This document shows, piece after piece, positions 10,553 through 22,678 of a DNA stretch of 64,000 nt (positions are counted from its first letter, which is position 1; each line of letters begins with the position of its first letter). The stretch is from Periconia sp. R9002 (Eukaryota; Ascomycota; Dothideomycetes; Pleosporales; Periconiaceae): contig JAMAHW010000019.1 of NCBI GenBank assembly GCA_023627715.1, positions 417,994 through 481,993 on the forward strand. Direction: 5' to 3'. A program made the translations under genes and the position numbers. The notes under the pieces were generated by a model that saw only the letters and a program-made list of their open reading frames with translations, did no database searches and was not told where the DNA came from.

Positions 10553-12209
10553 TCAAACGCCCTTCGCCTCGCACAAGTGCCCGCTCTTGCTCAGCACCGT
10601 CCCCAGCCCGCGATGCACCTCTGCCTGGAACGGCTCGAACGGCACCCTTTCACCGTCGATGTCGATGTATCCGTCCTTTTGGTCGCGCGGTATGATGCGA
10701 TACGCAGTCACCTTCTTATAGTCCACGTCTTCAATGTCGAAGAATTTGTGCTCGGCCACAGCCAACAAGGTCTTGATGGCCGCCGTACGCTTGAGGTTGC
10801 CGCGGATGCGGACAAGATCGAGACAGCCGTCGGAGGGAAGCGAGGCCGGGAAGAAATTGGCGTCAGCCGACATGTACGCCAGGTTGCCGGCATAGAAATT
10901 GCCGAGGTGGTCGTGAGGGACCATGGTCCACGAGTCTGGCAGCGGGTCTTGAACGGTGCCGTAGCGGAGTGCGGGCAAGCCGCGGTCGGCAGGAGGGATC
11001 TCGCGCTCGTCGTGGCCAGGGGACTTGGACGCTTCGGCGCGGTAGACTTCTCGGACTGCGGCTTTGTTGTCGTGCTCGACTTTGACGGCTATATCGGCCG
11101 GGTACACATCCTGTCGCAAGATGCGCTTGATGATGCCATAAGTGAAACGTGTGCTCCCCATCCATCGTAGATGTTCGGTCCCTAGGTCCGCCTCAGCGAT
11201 GATCCCCACCGCTTGTGAAAGGAAGGAGAGGATGCGGCGATCTCCTTGGGTAACGGAGACAAGATCAAGAGGGGTTCGCAGGCCTTTGACGATTGCCAAC
11301 GCTGCAAGACTTGGACTGAGGGTTCCGTTGAAATTAAGACTGAGAGCGTTTCCAGAGCCACCTGGTAATTGCGCGATAGCGATCTTTGCCAGAGCACGAG
11401 CAGCGTCTGGTCTCTTTCCAAGACCATTCCACACTTCGTGAGGTATACCATCGCCTGAACAGCAAGCCACCACATCAAAAGCGTCAATGTCCAATTTCTG
11501 GGCAATCTCCGTCCCGTGGCCATTGTGCTGTGTCTTTTCCATGTCTAACGTACACCTCGCCGCTGCAAAAATGGGCGCAATATGCTTATGGTACATCTTG
11601 ACGGCGCCTCCCTGCCCGCCGAATGGATTGACAAGCACCTTGATGCGTTTGCGCCGCTGTGAAGTGCCGTATGCGCGATCCAACAGGCTCTCTATCCAAG
11701 CCTCTACCTCACTGCTCTCTGGCTTATCGAGTGCGTAGTTTATAATGGCCGGGCGAACAACAGTCTTGGAAACCGCGTGGGCATATTGGATGGTAATGTC
11801 GCCATTTTCAGATCGTTCGGCCCAAAGAATATTGTAGAAGGGAATAGAGCGAGTAGTCTTATTTTCTTCGCAGAGTCAGTCATTGAGATAACAAGGCACA
11901 CGCGTAGAGCTTACTGCCAGCAAAAGAGATGCCGCAGCAGCTAACACCTCCGCTCTGTTGTAATTCTTCGTCTGAGAGCCGTCAGCGCGCACCTTTGTCT
12001 TTAATGGCTTGTCTGTTCATACCATGAATGACCAGCGACTCGGTTCCTAAAGTCAACGACGCGTTCCTCCCAACAGCGAGTGAAGTAGCAGTATGGTGTA
12101 CGGGTTCCTGAGGCTCCGAGGCTCCGAGCGTGATTTCGTCTTGCCCTTGGACATGCGCATCTCTCGACGAAGGGTCTTTGAAAGGATTGGATTCCCCCGT
12201 AGAGGCCAT
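10553..12209 (-). CDS. Sphingoid long-chain base kinase (LCB4/LCB5, sphingosine kinase family)
   Basis: Phosphorylates sphingoid bases at C1 with ATP, the step before lyase cleavage of phosphorylated long-chain bases. Proposed exons on the minus strand are 12209-12023, 11971-11915 and 11865-10553, with introns of 51 and 49 bp; the total of 1557 nt gives 518 aa. Visible features are the DAGK-type start VLVNPFGGQGGA, the nucleotide loop SGDG (the sphingosine-kinase variant of GGDG), the LPGGSGNAL substrate motif, and a C-terminal DGYIDIDGE strand typical of the beta-sandwich domain. The N-terminal part carries SIPFYNILWAE, a block known in fungal LCB kinases. Exon 2 is tiny (57 nt) but is needed for frame and gives SGGVSCCGISFAG. 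The ATG at 12209 starts MASTGESNPF. Confidence 0.9.
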
Positions 12210-12861
12210 GATTAATAAAAAGAGAAGAATAAAAGTATGCGCATTGCACAGTGTAACGAAAGTGAGTAAGTTTGTATCTCACGGTCAAGGAATAAGGGTC
12301 AGTCGCATTGAACGATCGGCGACGGGTGGGTCGCTTCTTCAGAACCCTGGTCGAGCCGAGGCTTCCGCTGTTGACTACGCGTTCAACCTTCCGTCTCTCT
12401 GTTACGATGATTGAAGATTTAATTTCTAACATTGTGTGATTGCATGTTGGAAACAAATACATAAGAAATCCATGCATTCTGAATCTACCTGGCTTATCGT
12501 ATAATATTCACATGTTTTACCTGAAGTGATTCACATACGTTTACTCGATACACACCGAATTGACTAGGTACATACAAACATGAAAGTGTATTGTGCTGTT
12601 CAATTTCTTCCGTTGTCTTAAAGGTTGAGGGGGGTATACAGATGTTGAACGGTGGTAGTACGAAATAATAGAAGTAAAAACTTGAAGAAATCGTCTATGA
12701 AATCGTGGGATTTTCATTGTTGTAAAAGGTTGTTCGTCCTTCTGCTACCAAAGTCTCATGCATAAATCAGAGTGATGCTCTCGTACATCTTCAACCCCAT
12801 ACACCTGCTTTTTCGAGCTTCTCAATCGTAAAAATATATGTCGCTATCATTACCGCCCACT
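12210..12861. other. Intergenic between the LCB kinase and SEC26
   Basis: 652 bp containing the promoter of the kinase gene and the 3' UTR of SEC26, both minus-strand genes. No further gene is seen. Confidence 0.4.
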
Positions 12862-15800
12862 TCACGCAACGCCAACTTTGTTTAGACCTTTCAACGAGCC
12901 CAAGCTCAGCGCCAATCCTTGCGATCGACTTCTGATGCGAACAAATCCTGTAATAGGCCCATCTTCTCCTTCTTTTTCGATACTCAGATTGGCCAGAGCG
13001 TCCTCGCCTTTGCAATTAGATTAGCAGCTTGCACGCAGTTATACAAGGAAGAAAGACTTACCAAACACACTCCTAGCATATAGGTTGGCTGACAAAAACT
13101 GGCAGTCGCCTTTCATCGACGCTTCGGGAGTGAGACAGCTCATGTTGGTGGAAGCCATGAGCTGTTTGAGGAATTCGCGTAACGACTTGGCTTTAGAATT
13201 GATGTTGACCTTGTTCTCCCATTCAAACTCGGTCCACATGGTCCGGAATTGGGTCTCCGTGCAATGGGCCGGTTTGATGTAGTCCATGATGTCCACATGA
13301 ACATCATTCAAGATGACGACATTGGAGTCAACACCCTTCTCACTATCGAAAAGTCAGTCAAAATTATACACGCGGTGAAGTCCAGTAATACTTACCCCTC
13401 GTAGAGAATATTACCAAAGATGACACCGGTATCAGTGGAGGAAACTGCAAGAGGTAAGCGCACAGTCTAGAGGCAAGAGTGGAGCCATTACCTTTGATGG
13501 TGGCCTGCAGGTTGATGAAGTCGTGAGGACCAACGTTCTGCGTTGGAGGCCTTTCGACAACCTTGAGATCGCCCAACGTTGCGAACTCGACCGTGAGATT
13601 TTGCAAAGTCTCTGTTGTTTGATTTACGAGTAAGACATCCAATACAATATCGAATTGGTGAACCTGAGCCAGATTAGATTGATACTCGATGGATGGAGAT
13701 AACATACCTTAACATATGCTTCAGAGTAGACGGGATCCGAGAAACCTGTGAGCTGTACGACTCGGCTGAGTTTGGAGCTCAGATCCTCTGTAGCAGTGTC
13801 ACCGCCAGTTGCGCGTTCCAGATCTTGCTCGATCTCGTCCGCACCATCCGCATCTTTCTTCTTCAACTGCCGTATTGTAAAGGAGTCATCCACATTGATA
13901 GCTGATTTAGCTCTCTCGGATGCCTCCTTCGCTGCTCGCTTCTTCTCTTCGGCCTGCACCATTGTTCTGAAGGATTTCCGCGTATCCTCCAAGAAGACAG
14001 TTTCTAACTCTTTCCGTTGCGAGAATTCCGATAGAGATCGCACACACGACATAATGCGGTCCACGGAGTCTTCGTCTATGAATGTTTTAACAAATTGGGA
14101 TTGACCAACGCGGATGATGGAAATCATGATGAGCATAGCCTCTGCCTTCAGGGCATTGGTACGAGCAGTATCCTTGGAAATTTCGGAGTGACGCATGACT
14201 AACTTTGTCAGAGTGCTGGAGAGAACTGCAGCGAGATAGTAATCGCCATCGAGAATAAGCTGTCGAAGTGGTGGCTTTGAGGAATTCTTTACGGCTTCGA
14301 GCTTCGCTTTTGCCGCTGCCGATGAGGTCAGAGCGCTTTCAGTTGCATATGTTCCATCGGCGAGAACCTTTCGTGATCCTGAGGGAGCAGATTTGGCATG
14401 GCCATTAACTTGATCTTCAGGCTCCTTGCCTTCAGAAGCTTCATCCAGCAGCCGTTGTTCGGAAGCCAAGATAGGAATTTCCCCGAGAGACGAGCGAATA
14501 CCCTTCCATGCATCTCGAATGTCTTTCTGTTCAAGCGAAAATTCACCGATGATCCACAAAACACCACGGTATACTTTACCGGCGCGAACCTCAGCCAAAG
14601 TGGTAACAAGTCGTTCGACAATGGAAGCCCTGAGATCTGGGAAACGTTCCACGACCTCCTTGACAAACGAAATAACATCCACAGCGGAGGCATTGCTACT
14701 GACATCGGAAATGAAGTCCATCAATGAGCCGACAACGCTTGCTGCAACTTCCGGGAATTTGATAGCAGATTGATGAATGTTGGAAATGAGAAGGGATCGG
14801 TATTCGGAGTTCTTCTCGTATTGCTCGTCGACCGTTTTCATAAGTTCTTTCTTGAGAAGCAAAACCACCTCTTCGACGTTGCGGCTTGTGACCATCTCCA
14901 GAGCGATCTTCAGTGCTTTCTTCCGTACATCAAGATCTGGACTGGAGAGCACACGAAGAATTTCCATTGTCAAGTCATCCAAAACACCTTCGTTCTTCTC
15001 GCGCAACTGATCCACTCGTTCGAGAACAATGAGCTTCACGTTGTTGTCGGGCTCTTTGATGGCCAATTCAACAAATTTTCCGGCAGCAGCTTTTACGGCA
15101 ACGGCGTTGCTGGTCATTGTAGTAAGAGCATGTGCGGCTTCGTAGATAACGGTGGATACGTTTGACTCCAATAGATCGAAGATCAAACGCAAATACCGTG
15201 CTTTGTTCTGTGGATTGACGACTGCGTCCTTGCGAATAAATTCCAACTCGGCTAACAGTACCAATTCATCGTGGTTGGGGATAGAATCAAATACGGTGCT
15301 CAGGTATTCCAGTGCCTTGTCATGGCTGATAGAGACCAAAGCGGCGAAGGCGTTGCGTTTGCAAGTCGCATCATTCTCATCATCCAAAAAGCTGACCAGA
15401 AGATCAGGGGCGTCGGGGAGGAGTTCGGGCAGATGTGTGAAAATAGATGCAATCGCAAAGGTAGCGTTCTTTCGCACGTAAGCATGCCTATGCGTCAAAC
15501 ACTGGCGCACGGGTTCTACAAGGTTCAGTGAAAGTGTTTCAACAGTAAGACCAAATACTCACGTAGAAGAGGCTCCACCAGTTCAGCATCGCGCAATTTT
15601 GTTCTAAACAATAGTCAGCCATTGCTCTATAAGAAGCCTAGCCAGCGAGACGTACACAAAGCGTAGGGTGTTTCCTCGTACATATTCGTTTGGTGCCTGC
15701 AGATCAAATCGAATGGCATTGCTAGGCCAGGTCAGTTCGTCCGCTCCCTATCTTCCACGCGGAGCTGTACGTACCACACCAATATCCACTCCTGTCGCAA

Positions 15801-16184
15801 CTTGCCCTGCGCATCGTATTTCGGGCAGACTTCGAGGAAGAGGTAGAAGAGTTTCTTTAGCGGCTTCGATTTGGAGGGCATGACGAATCGAATTGTGTGC
15901 ATGAGGAGGCCTGCTTGCGGATCACCGTTGAGCATTATGGCGAGGATCCTTTTCTGTTGCCCTGAATTAGACAGCGCTCGTAGATACTCGCGAAGCGTTT
16001 CGTACCATGGTTTCAATCTTTTGCTCATCGTTACCCTTCTCCAGAGCTGTCTTGAGCTCATTTTGAGAGGGAACATCGGCGGCATTGTCCTGGTGGACCT
16101 GTTCACGCTCCGTCAGCGGGGGAGTTCTGAATAGCGCCAGGTGGAGCATACCAAACTATACGCATTTTCGAGAAACGTCGCCAT
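12862..16184 (-). CDS. SEC26: Coatomer subunit beta (beta-COP, Sec26)
   Basis: Core subunit of the COPI coat that mediates Golgi-to-ER and intra-Golgi retrograde transport. Ten exons fit: 16184-16152, 16098-16006, 15953-15775, 15721-15656, 15603-15563, 15515-13708, 13663-13492, 13444-13396, 13342-13062 and 13007-12862. All introns are 44-54 bp and all phases agree; the total of 2868 nt gives 955 aa, normal for the family. Family landmarks in order: [11 protein letters not shown] start, [52 protein letters not shown], then the HEAT-like solenoid and a C-terminal appendage domain ([16 protein letters not shown]-type helices, ending NKVGVA). A lysine- and Ser-rich linker ([19 protein letters not shown]) separates trunk and appendage, as in other fungi. 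Five small 5' exons make this gene unusually intron-rich at its start. Confidence 0.95.
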
Positions 16185-16659
16185 AGTGCCGGTGGTTATA
16201 TGCCCGTCAATAGACTGCAGTTCAATGCCTGAAACCGAACTGCACTGCACTCAATGTCAAGCAGTTGGCCGCCAGCAGTCAATTCCTTTGGCGTATAGTA
16301 AGGCGGGATGCTACGTGGAAGCAAGGCGAACGAGGTGGGGTAATAGTTGCGCAGTCGGACGAGGCCACAGCCCGAGGTAAGAGGTAAAGAGTGGATGAGT
16401 TGTCGGACGCCAATAGGTGAGCTTTACGGTTTTTGAGGCGCTTCGCTATTGTTGACTACCTTCGCAGTGCGTCCAGGTGTCTGTCTCGAGAAAGTGGTCG
16501 CGGAGTGCCAAGATCGGCTAACTAACCAGGGTCTACTGTCGATCGTGGACCTGAGCGACGACAAAACTACCTACCTACCTGATACCAGGCTTGCACTTAT
16601 TTAACCACGATTGCAGCTCAGGCTATTCGGTCAAATATTTTACCCCAACCGCTTTCAGG
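16185..16659. promoter_or_regulatory. Shared divergent promoter region SEC26 / mago
   Basis: 475 bp between two divergent start codons. It contains a tandem ACCT motif (three copies from about 16569) and no ORF of note. A bidirectional promoter is inferred from the arrangement. Confidence 0.45.
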
Positions 16660-17509
16660 ATGAGCTCAAGCAATAGTGAGCCGTTCTATGTGCGGTATTA
16701 GTAGGTTGGATCCATTCCTCCGCAAAGGCACTTTGATACTGATTTTATTACAGCTCGGGTCACCAGGGTCGATTCGGACATGAGTTTTTAGGTGGGCGAT
16801 TTCTCAACTGTATGAAAATTTGTGTGGTCTAACTCATTCAGAATTCGATTTCCGCGTCATTGGAGATGGTCGTAGTGCTGCTGCCCGATACGCGAACAAC
16901 TCCAATTATCGAAATGATTCACTTATCAGGAAAGAGAGTTGGTGCTCCTTAATAACAGAGACAGTTCCTTTGCTGACATTTCAGTGTGCGTGAGCGATGC
17001 GATGATCGCCGAAATCAAGCGCATAGTCAAAGACAGCGAGATTTTGAAGTACGCTATGGCCTGAGATTACCTACCAACCCCATATCCATCTGAACTAACC
17101 ATGTCCCAGGGAAGACGACACAAAATGGCCACAAAAGAACAAAGATGGCCGCCAAGAACTGGAAATTCGCATCGGAAATGAACACATCTCGTTCGAAGTA
17201 AGTCTATACCTGAATCCCACTCATAAATGGTTCGATTCTACGAAGATGCACATGGATGGAACGTTGTGGGAAAGGATACTTATGCATTCTGGACCGGATG
17301 AGACTAACATCTCTCTAGACTGCTAAGATCGGCTCTCTTCAAGATGTGCAAGAGTCGTCTGATCCAGACGGTCTCCGCGTGTTCTACTATCTCGTACAAG
17401 ATCTCAAGGCCTTAGTCTTTACATTGATCTCGTTACACTTTAAGGTAATTAGCGTTCATGGTATCAATTTCATGTTACTTACATCAAAACACAGATCAAG
17501 CCTATATGA
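16660..17509 (+). CDS. mago: Mago nashi homologue, exon junction complex subunit
   Basis: Binds Y14 (RBM8A) to form the heterodimer that locks eIF4A3 on spliced mRNA upstream of exon junctions; it acts in mRNA localisation and nonsense-mediated decay. Seven exons: 16660-16700, 16754-16791, 16842-16937, 16985-17048, 17110-17197, 17319-17444 and 17495-17509. The total of 468 nt gives 155 aa. The reconstructed protein shows [48 protein letters not shown]-like [13 protein letters not shown] and the near-invariant end LHFKIKPI. The last exon is only five codons including stop. The third intron uses a poor donor (GTTGGT). Six introns in 850 bp makes this one of the most intron-dense genes in the window. 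Missing it is easy because no exon exceeds 126 nt. Confidence 0.95.
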
Positions 17510-18186
17510 ATACTACGTTCCGGAGGACATTGTCTTATCGGCAAGCTTGCGTATGGGGACTATTCATAGTCAATGAAGTTGCGTCAGGGAGCCGATCGAT
17601 TGCGATGTGTTTAGACTCGAGCTCTTCGGGTTTTGAATGGCTAGAGCGATCTACCTGACTATAAATGTAGTTCGCCCTTCGTGTGGAATCCATGTTCGGC
17701 AACGCGATCAAAGCAGCAACACCCATGGAAGATAAGAATCAAAGCAAAAACATCGTCCCATCATCCTATGTGCTGAGGGAGCTAAGTATTATGGTGGAAT
17801 GTTCAGGCGCTTCACTGGCAATTCATTACAAAAAAATAACATGATTCAAATAATGAAATTCACCGTCCATGATTTTGGGGAATCTTCAACTACTAGGGTG
17901 CCCAAGAGGCGCTTTTATCTGCATTCTCCACCACGCCACGTGAGGCTAGCGTGTCCTGCCTTCCCCGCGTTAATAATAGTTGCGCCGCCCCATCCCCCAG
18001 AGCCGCCCAGCCCATCGCGAACGAGTCGACCACTCCCGCATTGCACTACCCCGAACATGACATCCCTCCATCTCTTCTCTTAAACGTGCATCCTCCCTAC
18101 ATACATTCTATCCTAGTACGCATTGTCTTGTTTCATGATTCCTGGATTTTATTGCTCTTGATTACCCTTCTCTTCTATCATCGGAA
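17510..18186. other. Intergenic between mago and GID4
   Basis: 677 bp: 3' UTR of mago, then the GID4 promoter and a C/T-rich leader (about 17920-18186). No gene is recognised. Confidence 0.4.
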
Positions 18187-19323
18187 ATGCCCGCTGATGC
18201 GATGCCATCGCCTGCAGCGGAGCAGGACTATGGACGCTCGTCGTGCCCGCCCGAGGAATCACAAATGCGTCCCGAGTATGAATCGCATCAAGAAAATAAC
18301 GGCGAAGCATCAATGAACGTTCCAACACAGCAACCTACACCTCCACCTTCAGATCGCGATCTCGCAGCACGCGCGCAGTCGCCCCCCGAGTCGCATGTCA
18401 AGCCCTCCGACGCACCGATAGCCACCCCAGCTAGGGACATACCTACGCCAATTAGTGCAACTGAAGATATATCAGAGGACCATCGCAATGGTCAAACTTC
18501 GCCACTTTCTGTGACCGCACCCATGCCCATGTCATGGTCGCAACACAAGTTCCTAAGGTCACCGTATCCAAGCCACAGGGTCTGTATCACCAACGCCACT
18601 TATTTTTGGCGGGAAGCACGCGACAACGCGACTAATACCGCATAGTTTCTTCCGTACTCATCTTCATCCCTCCTTCGTCCCGGTAGCCGATTCAAGGGTA
18701 ATCAAACCTCCGATCGTCAACAATACGAAGTGGAAGTCGAGATCAAGTATGTAGATATGCGGGAGTCGTTACTGTGCGGCTACCTGCGCATAAAAGGCCC
18801 GGGAACCCAATGCGTATAGGCCGTAGCACGCGGCTAACACCTTGCAGGACTCACTGAAGACCATCCGAGTCTCACTACATATTTTGAAGGCGAGATAATT
18901 GGCAGCAAATACACATTCATCACACAGCACCCAGAATGGGGCTCCAATGAAAAGGTCGACCGACAGCACTGGGCAAGATTTCCGGCATACAAACCACTTG
19001 CAAAGTATTCATCACGGCCAGAGATGGTGACCAAAGATTGGATGCAAAAGGAACACCTCTTTATGCGCTGGAAAGAATACTTCTTGGTGCCCGACCATCG
19101 TGTAAAGACGATCAATGGGGCCAGTTTTGAAGGATTTTACTATATTTGCTTCAATCAAGTAACAGGCGGTATCGAGGGCATATACTTTCACGCTAAGAGC
19201 GAGAAGTATGTATACAAAACTTTACTTCTTTGTTAAGACATACTAACCTGCTGTAGATACCAGAAACTTCAGTTAGATCACGTTCAGGACCACGGGTGTC
19301 AAGGCGCAATCGAATTCAGGTAA
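18187..19323 (+). CDS. GID4: GID/CTLH E3 ligase substrate receptor GID4 (VID24 family)
   Basis: Substrate receptor of the GID ubiquitin ligase, which recognises Pro/N-degrons such as those of gluconeogenic enzymes after glucose return. Proposed exons: 18187-18579, 18646-18796, 18848-19205 and 19257-19323; 969 nt, 322 aa. The first about 135 residues are Pro/Ser-rich and disordered. The beta-barrel follows: SRFKGNQTSDRQQYEVEVEIKY, LLCGYLRIKGLTEDHPSLTT, FEGEIIG, HWARFPAY, FMRWKEYFLVPDHRV, GASFEGFYYICFN and the C-terminal AIEFR, all diagnostic of VID24. The second intron must begin at GCCCGG (18797) to keep the family sequence, so it is a GC-AG intron with an atypical donor; its branch site GGCTAACAC and 51-bp length are ordinary. 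The first intron donor is GTCTGT. Confidence 0.92.
18797..18847 (+). other. Predicted GC-AG intron of GID4
   Basis: The upstream exon ends ATA AAA G and the downstream exon starts GA CTC ACT, which joins RIK-GLTEDHP. No GT donor allows that join; the nearest GT (GTATAG) leads to a stop. The acceptor is CTTGCAG and the branch is GCTAAC. Confidence 0.6.
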
Positions 19324-19746
19324 ATTACGAAATTGATGACGGGAATCGATGCATGGGTATGTTTTGGAATATTAGGCGAATAACATAGCATCTGGGATAT
19401 GAGCGTTTTTGACATTCTTTCACTTCTGGGTCCTGTACATCCTATTGACTCGCAAACCTAACAAATTCATCAACCAGCCTTTCAACGCAGCGTGCGCTAA
19501 TAGCTGGTGTACCGCGTAATATATGAATTGTTTCTTGATGTGAAAGTCCGCCTTGTTACGTCATCTACTGAGCAGAGCACTGTACATTGGTGGATCGCGA
19601 CCTTGACTCCACAAAGTTATCGTGGGCTCCCCTGACCAATTGCGTTCTAGTGAAAAACCTTAACCAGACTCCACGCTCGCTTCTCAACCAACCACCATGC
19701 GCGAGCGCCAAAACTCATAACTCTTCCTGTTACCACCTTTGCACGC
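19324..19746. other. Intergenic between GID4 and TRM8
   Basis: 423 bp containing the 3' UTR of GID4 and the promoter of TRM8. No other gene is seen. Confidence 0.4.
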
Positions 19747-20810
<1,064 letters not shown>

Positions 20811-21019
20811 AGTGGAATCAAATTGGATGGTTCCAAGGGCGAACTTGAGATATCAAAAATGAAGTGGCATGATTCATATCCAAGAAATCTTCAAAATAAG
20901 GTATCTAAATTTTTCCGATGCCGTAAAGATGGCGCCGTTGTGGAACCTCCCGACGCCGCGCTGAACAAAATGCCATCACAAGACCCGGCCCCCCTAAATG
21001 CACCTATTTGACCAATTGT

Positions 21020-21888
21020 TCAGCCTTCAATCCCACCCCACTCTTCCTCCTCATCTTCCCCCATCTCATCGTCCTTGTGCGCCTCTTCCCCCTTCCAGAC
21101 CTTTAGCCTATCATCCCCCAGACATTCCTTCGCCGCCAACCTAACCGGCTTCAGGATGCCTTCTTTCGCTAACTTTTCCACCGGCTCCATAATCAAGTCC
21201 AATGCCTCGCTTTTCCCGTCCCATGTATCCTCCACCTTCTCCAACTCGTCTACCAAAATGTCTAACACATGGTATCTTAGACCATTCGGCACCTTCATAT
21301 CCTTCGGATGCAGCGGCGTTTCTTCGACTACCTGGTTCCACTGTCGTACGAGATCCTGGTCCCACTTTTTGCTCGCCAACCACTTGAATGATGCATTTAC
21401 GTACTGTCGGATCAGGAAGAGATATTTGTCCATGCGGAGGGCTTCGATGTTGACCCATTCGCGCGCGATGGTGATGTAGAAAGCGCGGAGGAAGGGGAGG
21501 ACCACATTCGGGCGCAGGGTTGACGGGAGCGAGGCGAGGTCGGTCGAAAGGCGGTTTTGGAGGTGTGGTTTATCTTGCATCCAGAGACCTAATCCCAAAA
21601 GTTAGAAGATTGGTTTCGGGGCGGGCATCCAGGTATGTCGTGGCACTGACAGTAAAACAGTCCCTTCCATAGCTTCAAAAGATCTAGCTCTGATATTTGC
21701 GTTTGCGCACTGAGGTATGCTCGTAGTGAGTTTAATGCTTGATCCCGTGTTCTCTTGTCTGAAATTTTCGCCTCTTGTTAGCACTCCTTTGCTCTGCATT
21801 ATTCTCATTTTCTGATTCACAGGTATGTGAACATACCACTTGAAGCGAGATTTTTTATAAAAGGACTGTTTTGGGCCTCGGTCGCCAT
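21020..21888 (-). CDS. RRP1: Ribosomal RNA processing protein 1 (RRP1/NOP52)
   Basis: Nucleolar protein needed for 60S pre-ribosome maturation (27S/ITS1 processing). Exons on minus: 21888-21837, 21758-21651 and 21588-21020; 729 nt, 242 aa. The start MATEAQNSPFIKNLASSDKRTRDQAL and the block [20 protein letters not shown] (joined across intron 2) are the family hallmarks. They are followed by the helical region with VNIEALRMDKYLFLIRQYV. The C-terminus is acidic (DDEMGEDEEEEWGG). The protein is compact compared with animal NOP52, as expected for fungal RRP1. Confidence 0.93.
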
Positions 21889-22080
21889 TTTTTGGAACGT
21901 TCAAGGTGTGGGATATAAAGGAAGTTCGCTGTAGTTGGCTATGTACAGAGACTAGAAAAAATTAAGGTTATCGATAGTGAGTCGCGCATGGGAAGATAGA
22001 GGCTAGGCCTAATTGGGAATAGCAAATCACGTCCGATCTTATCCCACAAGGGTGGTTTTGAAATGCTAGGCGGCTCTGGC

Positions 22081-22175
22081 GATTGGGGATAAACACCAGT
22101 AGCAATCAGTTAGCAGTGAGCGTTTGCGCTTGTTAGTATCTTTATCTACATTTAACGTTCTTACTATCCCCAATC
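22081..22175. repeat. 11-bp perfect inverted repeat, 73-bp spacer
   Basis: Left arm GATTGGGGATA at 22081-22091 and right arm TATCCCCAATC at 22165-22175. It lies at the left border of the AT-rich island. Confidence 0.6.
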
Positions 22176-22387
22176 ACGCGTAGACACGTACATACTGCAC
22201 ATTAGTAAACATAATATCTAATTAAAACTAAAAGGTTAGAATTATCCTAATTAATTGCAAAGAAGAAAACACTTTTAGAACACTTTTAACTTAGATTTTT
22301 TTTAGATATAATAGAGTTCTAACTATTTAGAAGAATGTCAAGCTTTGAAATAATACATGGTCCGTGCACTTATACGAGCTACGACTT

Positions 22388-22442
22388 TAATAATTCTCCT
22401 AGGATAGTTAACTAACTAACAACATCTCTAGGAGAATTATTA
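22388..22442. repeat. 15-bp perfect inverted repeat, 25-bp spacer
   Basis: Left arm TAATAATTCTCCTAG (22388-22402) and right arm CTAGGAGAATTATTA (22428-22442). The spacer contains GTTAACTAACTAAC. It could form a strong hairpin and may be a transposon-terminal relic. Confidence 0.7.
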
Positions 22443-22560
22443 TAATACAGCACGGTAAGTATATTATTTTATTATCTCTTTATTATTAATTCGCTCACGT
22501 TCTAACAGCTGTTGCAATAATTAGGTGATAATCCTCGTCTCCTGGACGTTGCTTGATCAT

Positions 22561-22671
22561 GTAAGTAGCCCCCGGCTACTTGACGCGACGTGGCGACCCC
22601 ACGCGACCATTCAACAACCACGTTGTTCTTAGGTTTGGGGTATAGGGTATGTTACTAATATGAAAATGCAG
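22561..22671 (+). other. Predicted 5' UTR intron of the SET-domain gene
   Basis: Donor GTAAGT, branch TTACTAAT and acceptor TGCAG, 111 bp, ending seven bases before the start codon. The upstream exon cannot be coding in the required phase because a TAA lies close upstream, so it is taken as untranslated. Confidence 0.5.
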
Positions 22672-22678
22672 AGCTCAT

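Larger units (their letters stand above)
21889..22678. other. Divergent RRP1 / SET-gene intergenic region with an AT-rich island
   Basis: 790 bp. The middle (about 22130-22530) is markedly A/T- and TpA-rich compared with its surroundings and contains inverted repeats. Near the SET gene a consensus intron (22561-22671) is predicted in the 5' UTR. TpA enrichment is what repeat-induced point mutation leaves behind, so an old mutated repeat is possible; that origin is inference. Confidence 0.5.

Noticed and set aside
22647..22671. Apparent 25-nt intron (GTATGT, TACTAAT, CAG)
   Set aside because: Too short for splicing. The same branch and acceptor fit a normal 111-bp intron starting at GTAAGT (22561).
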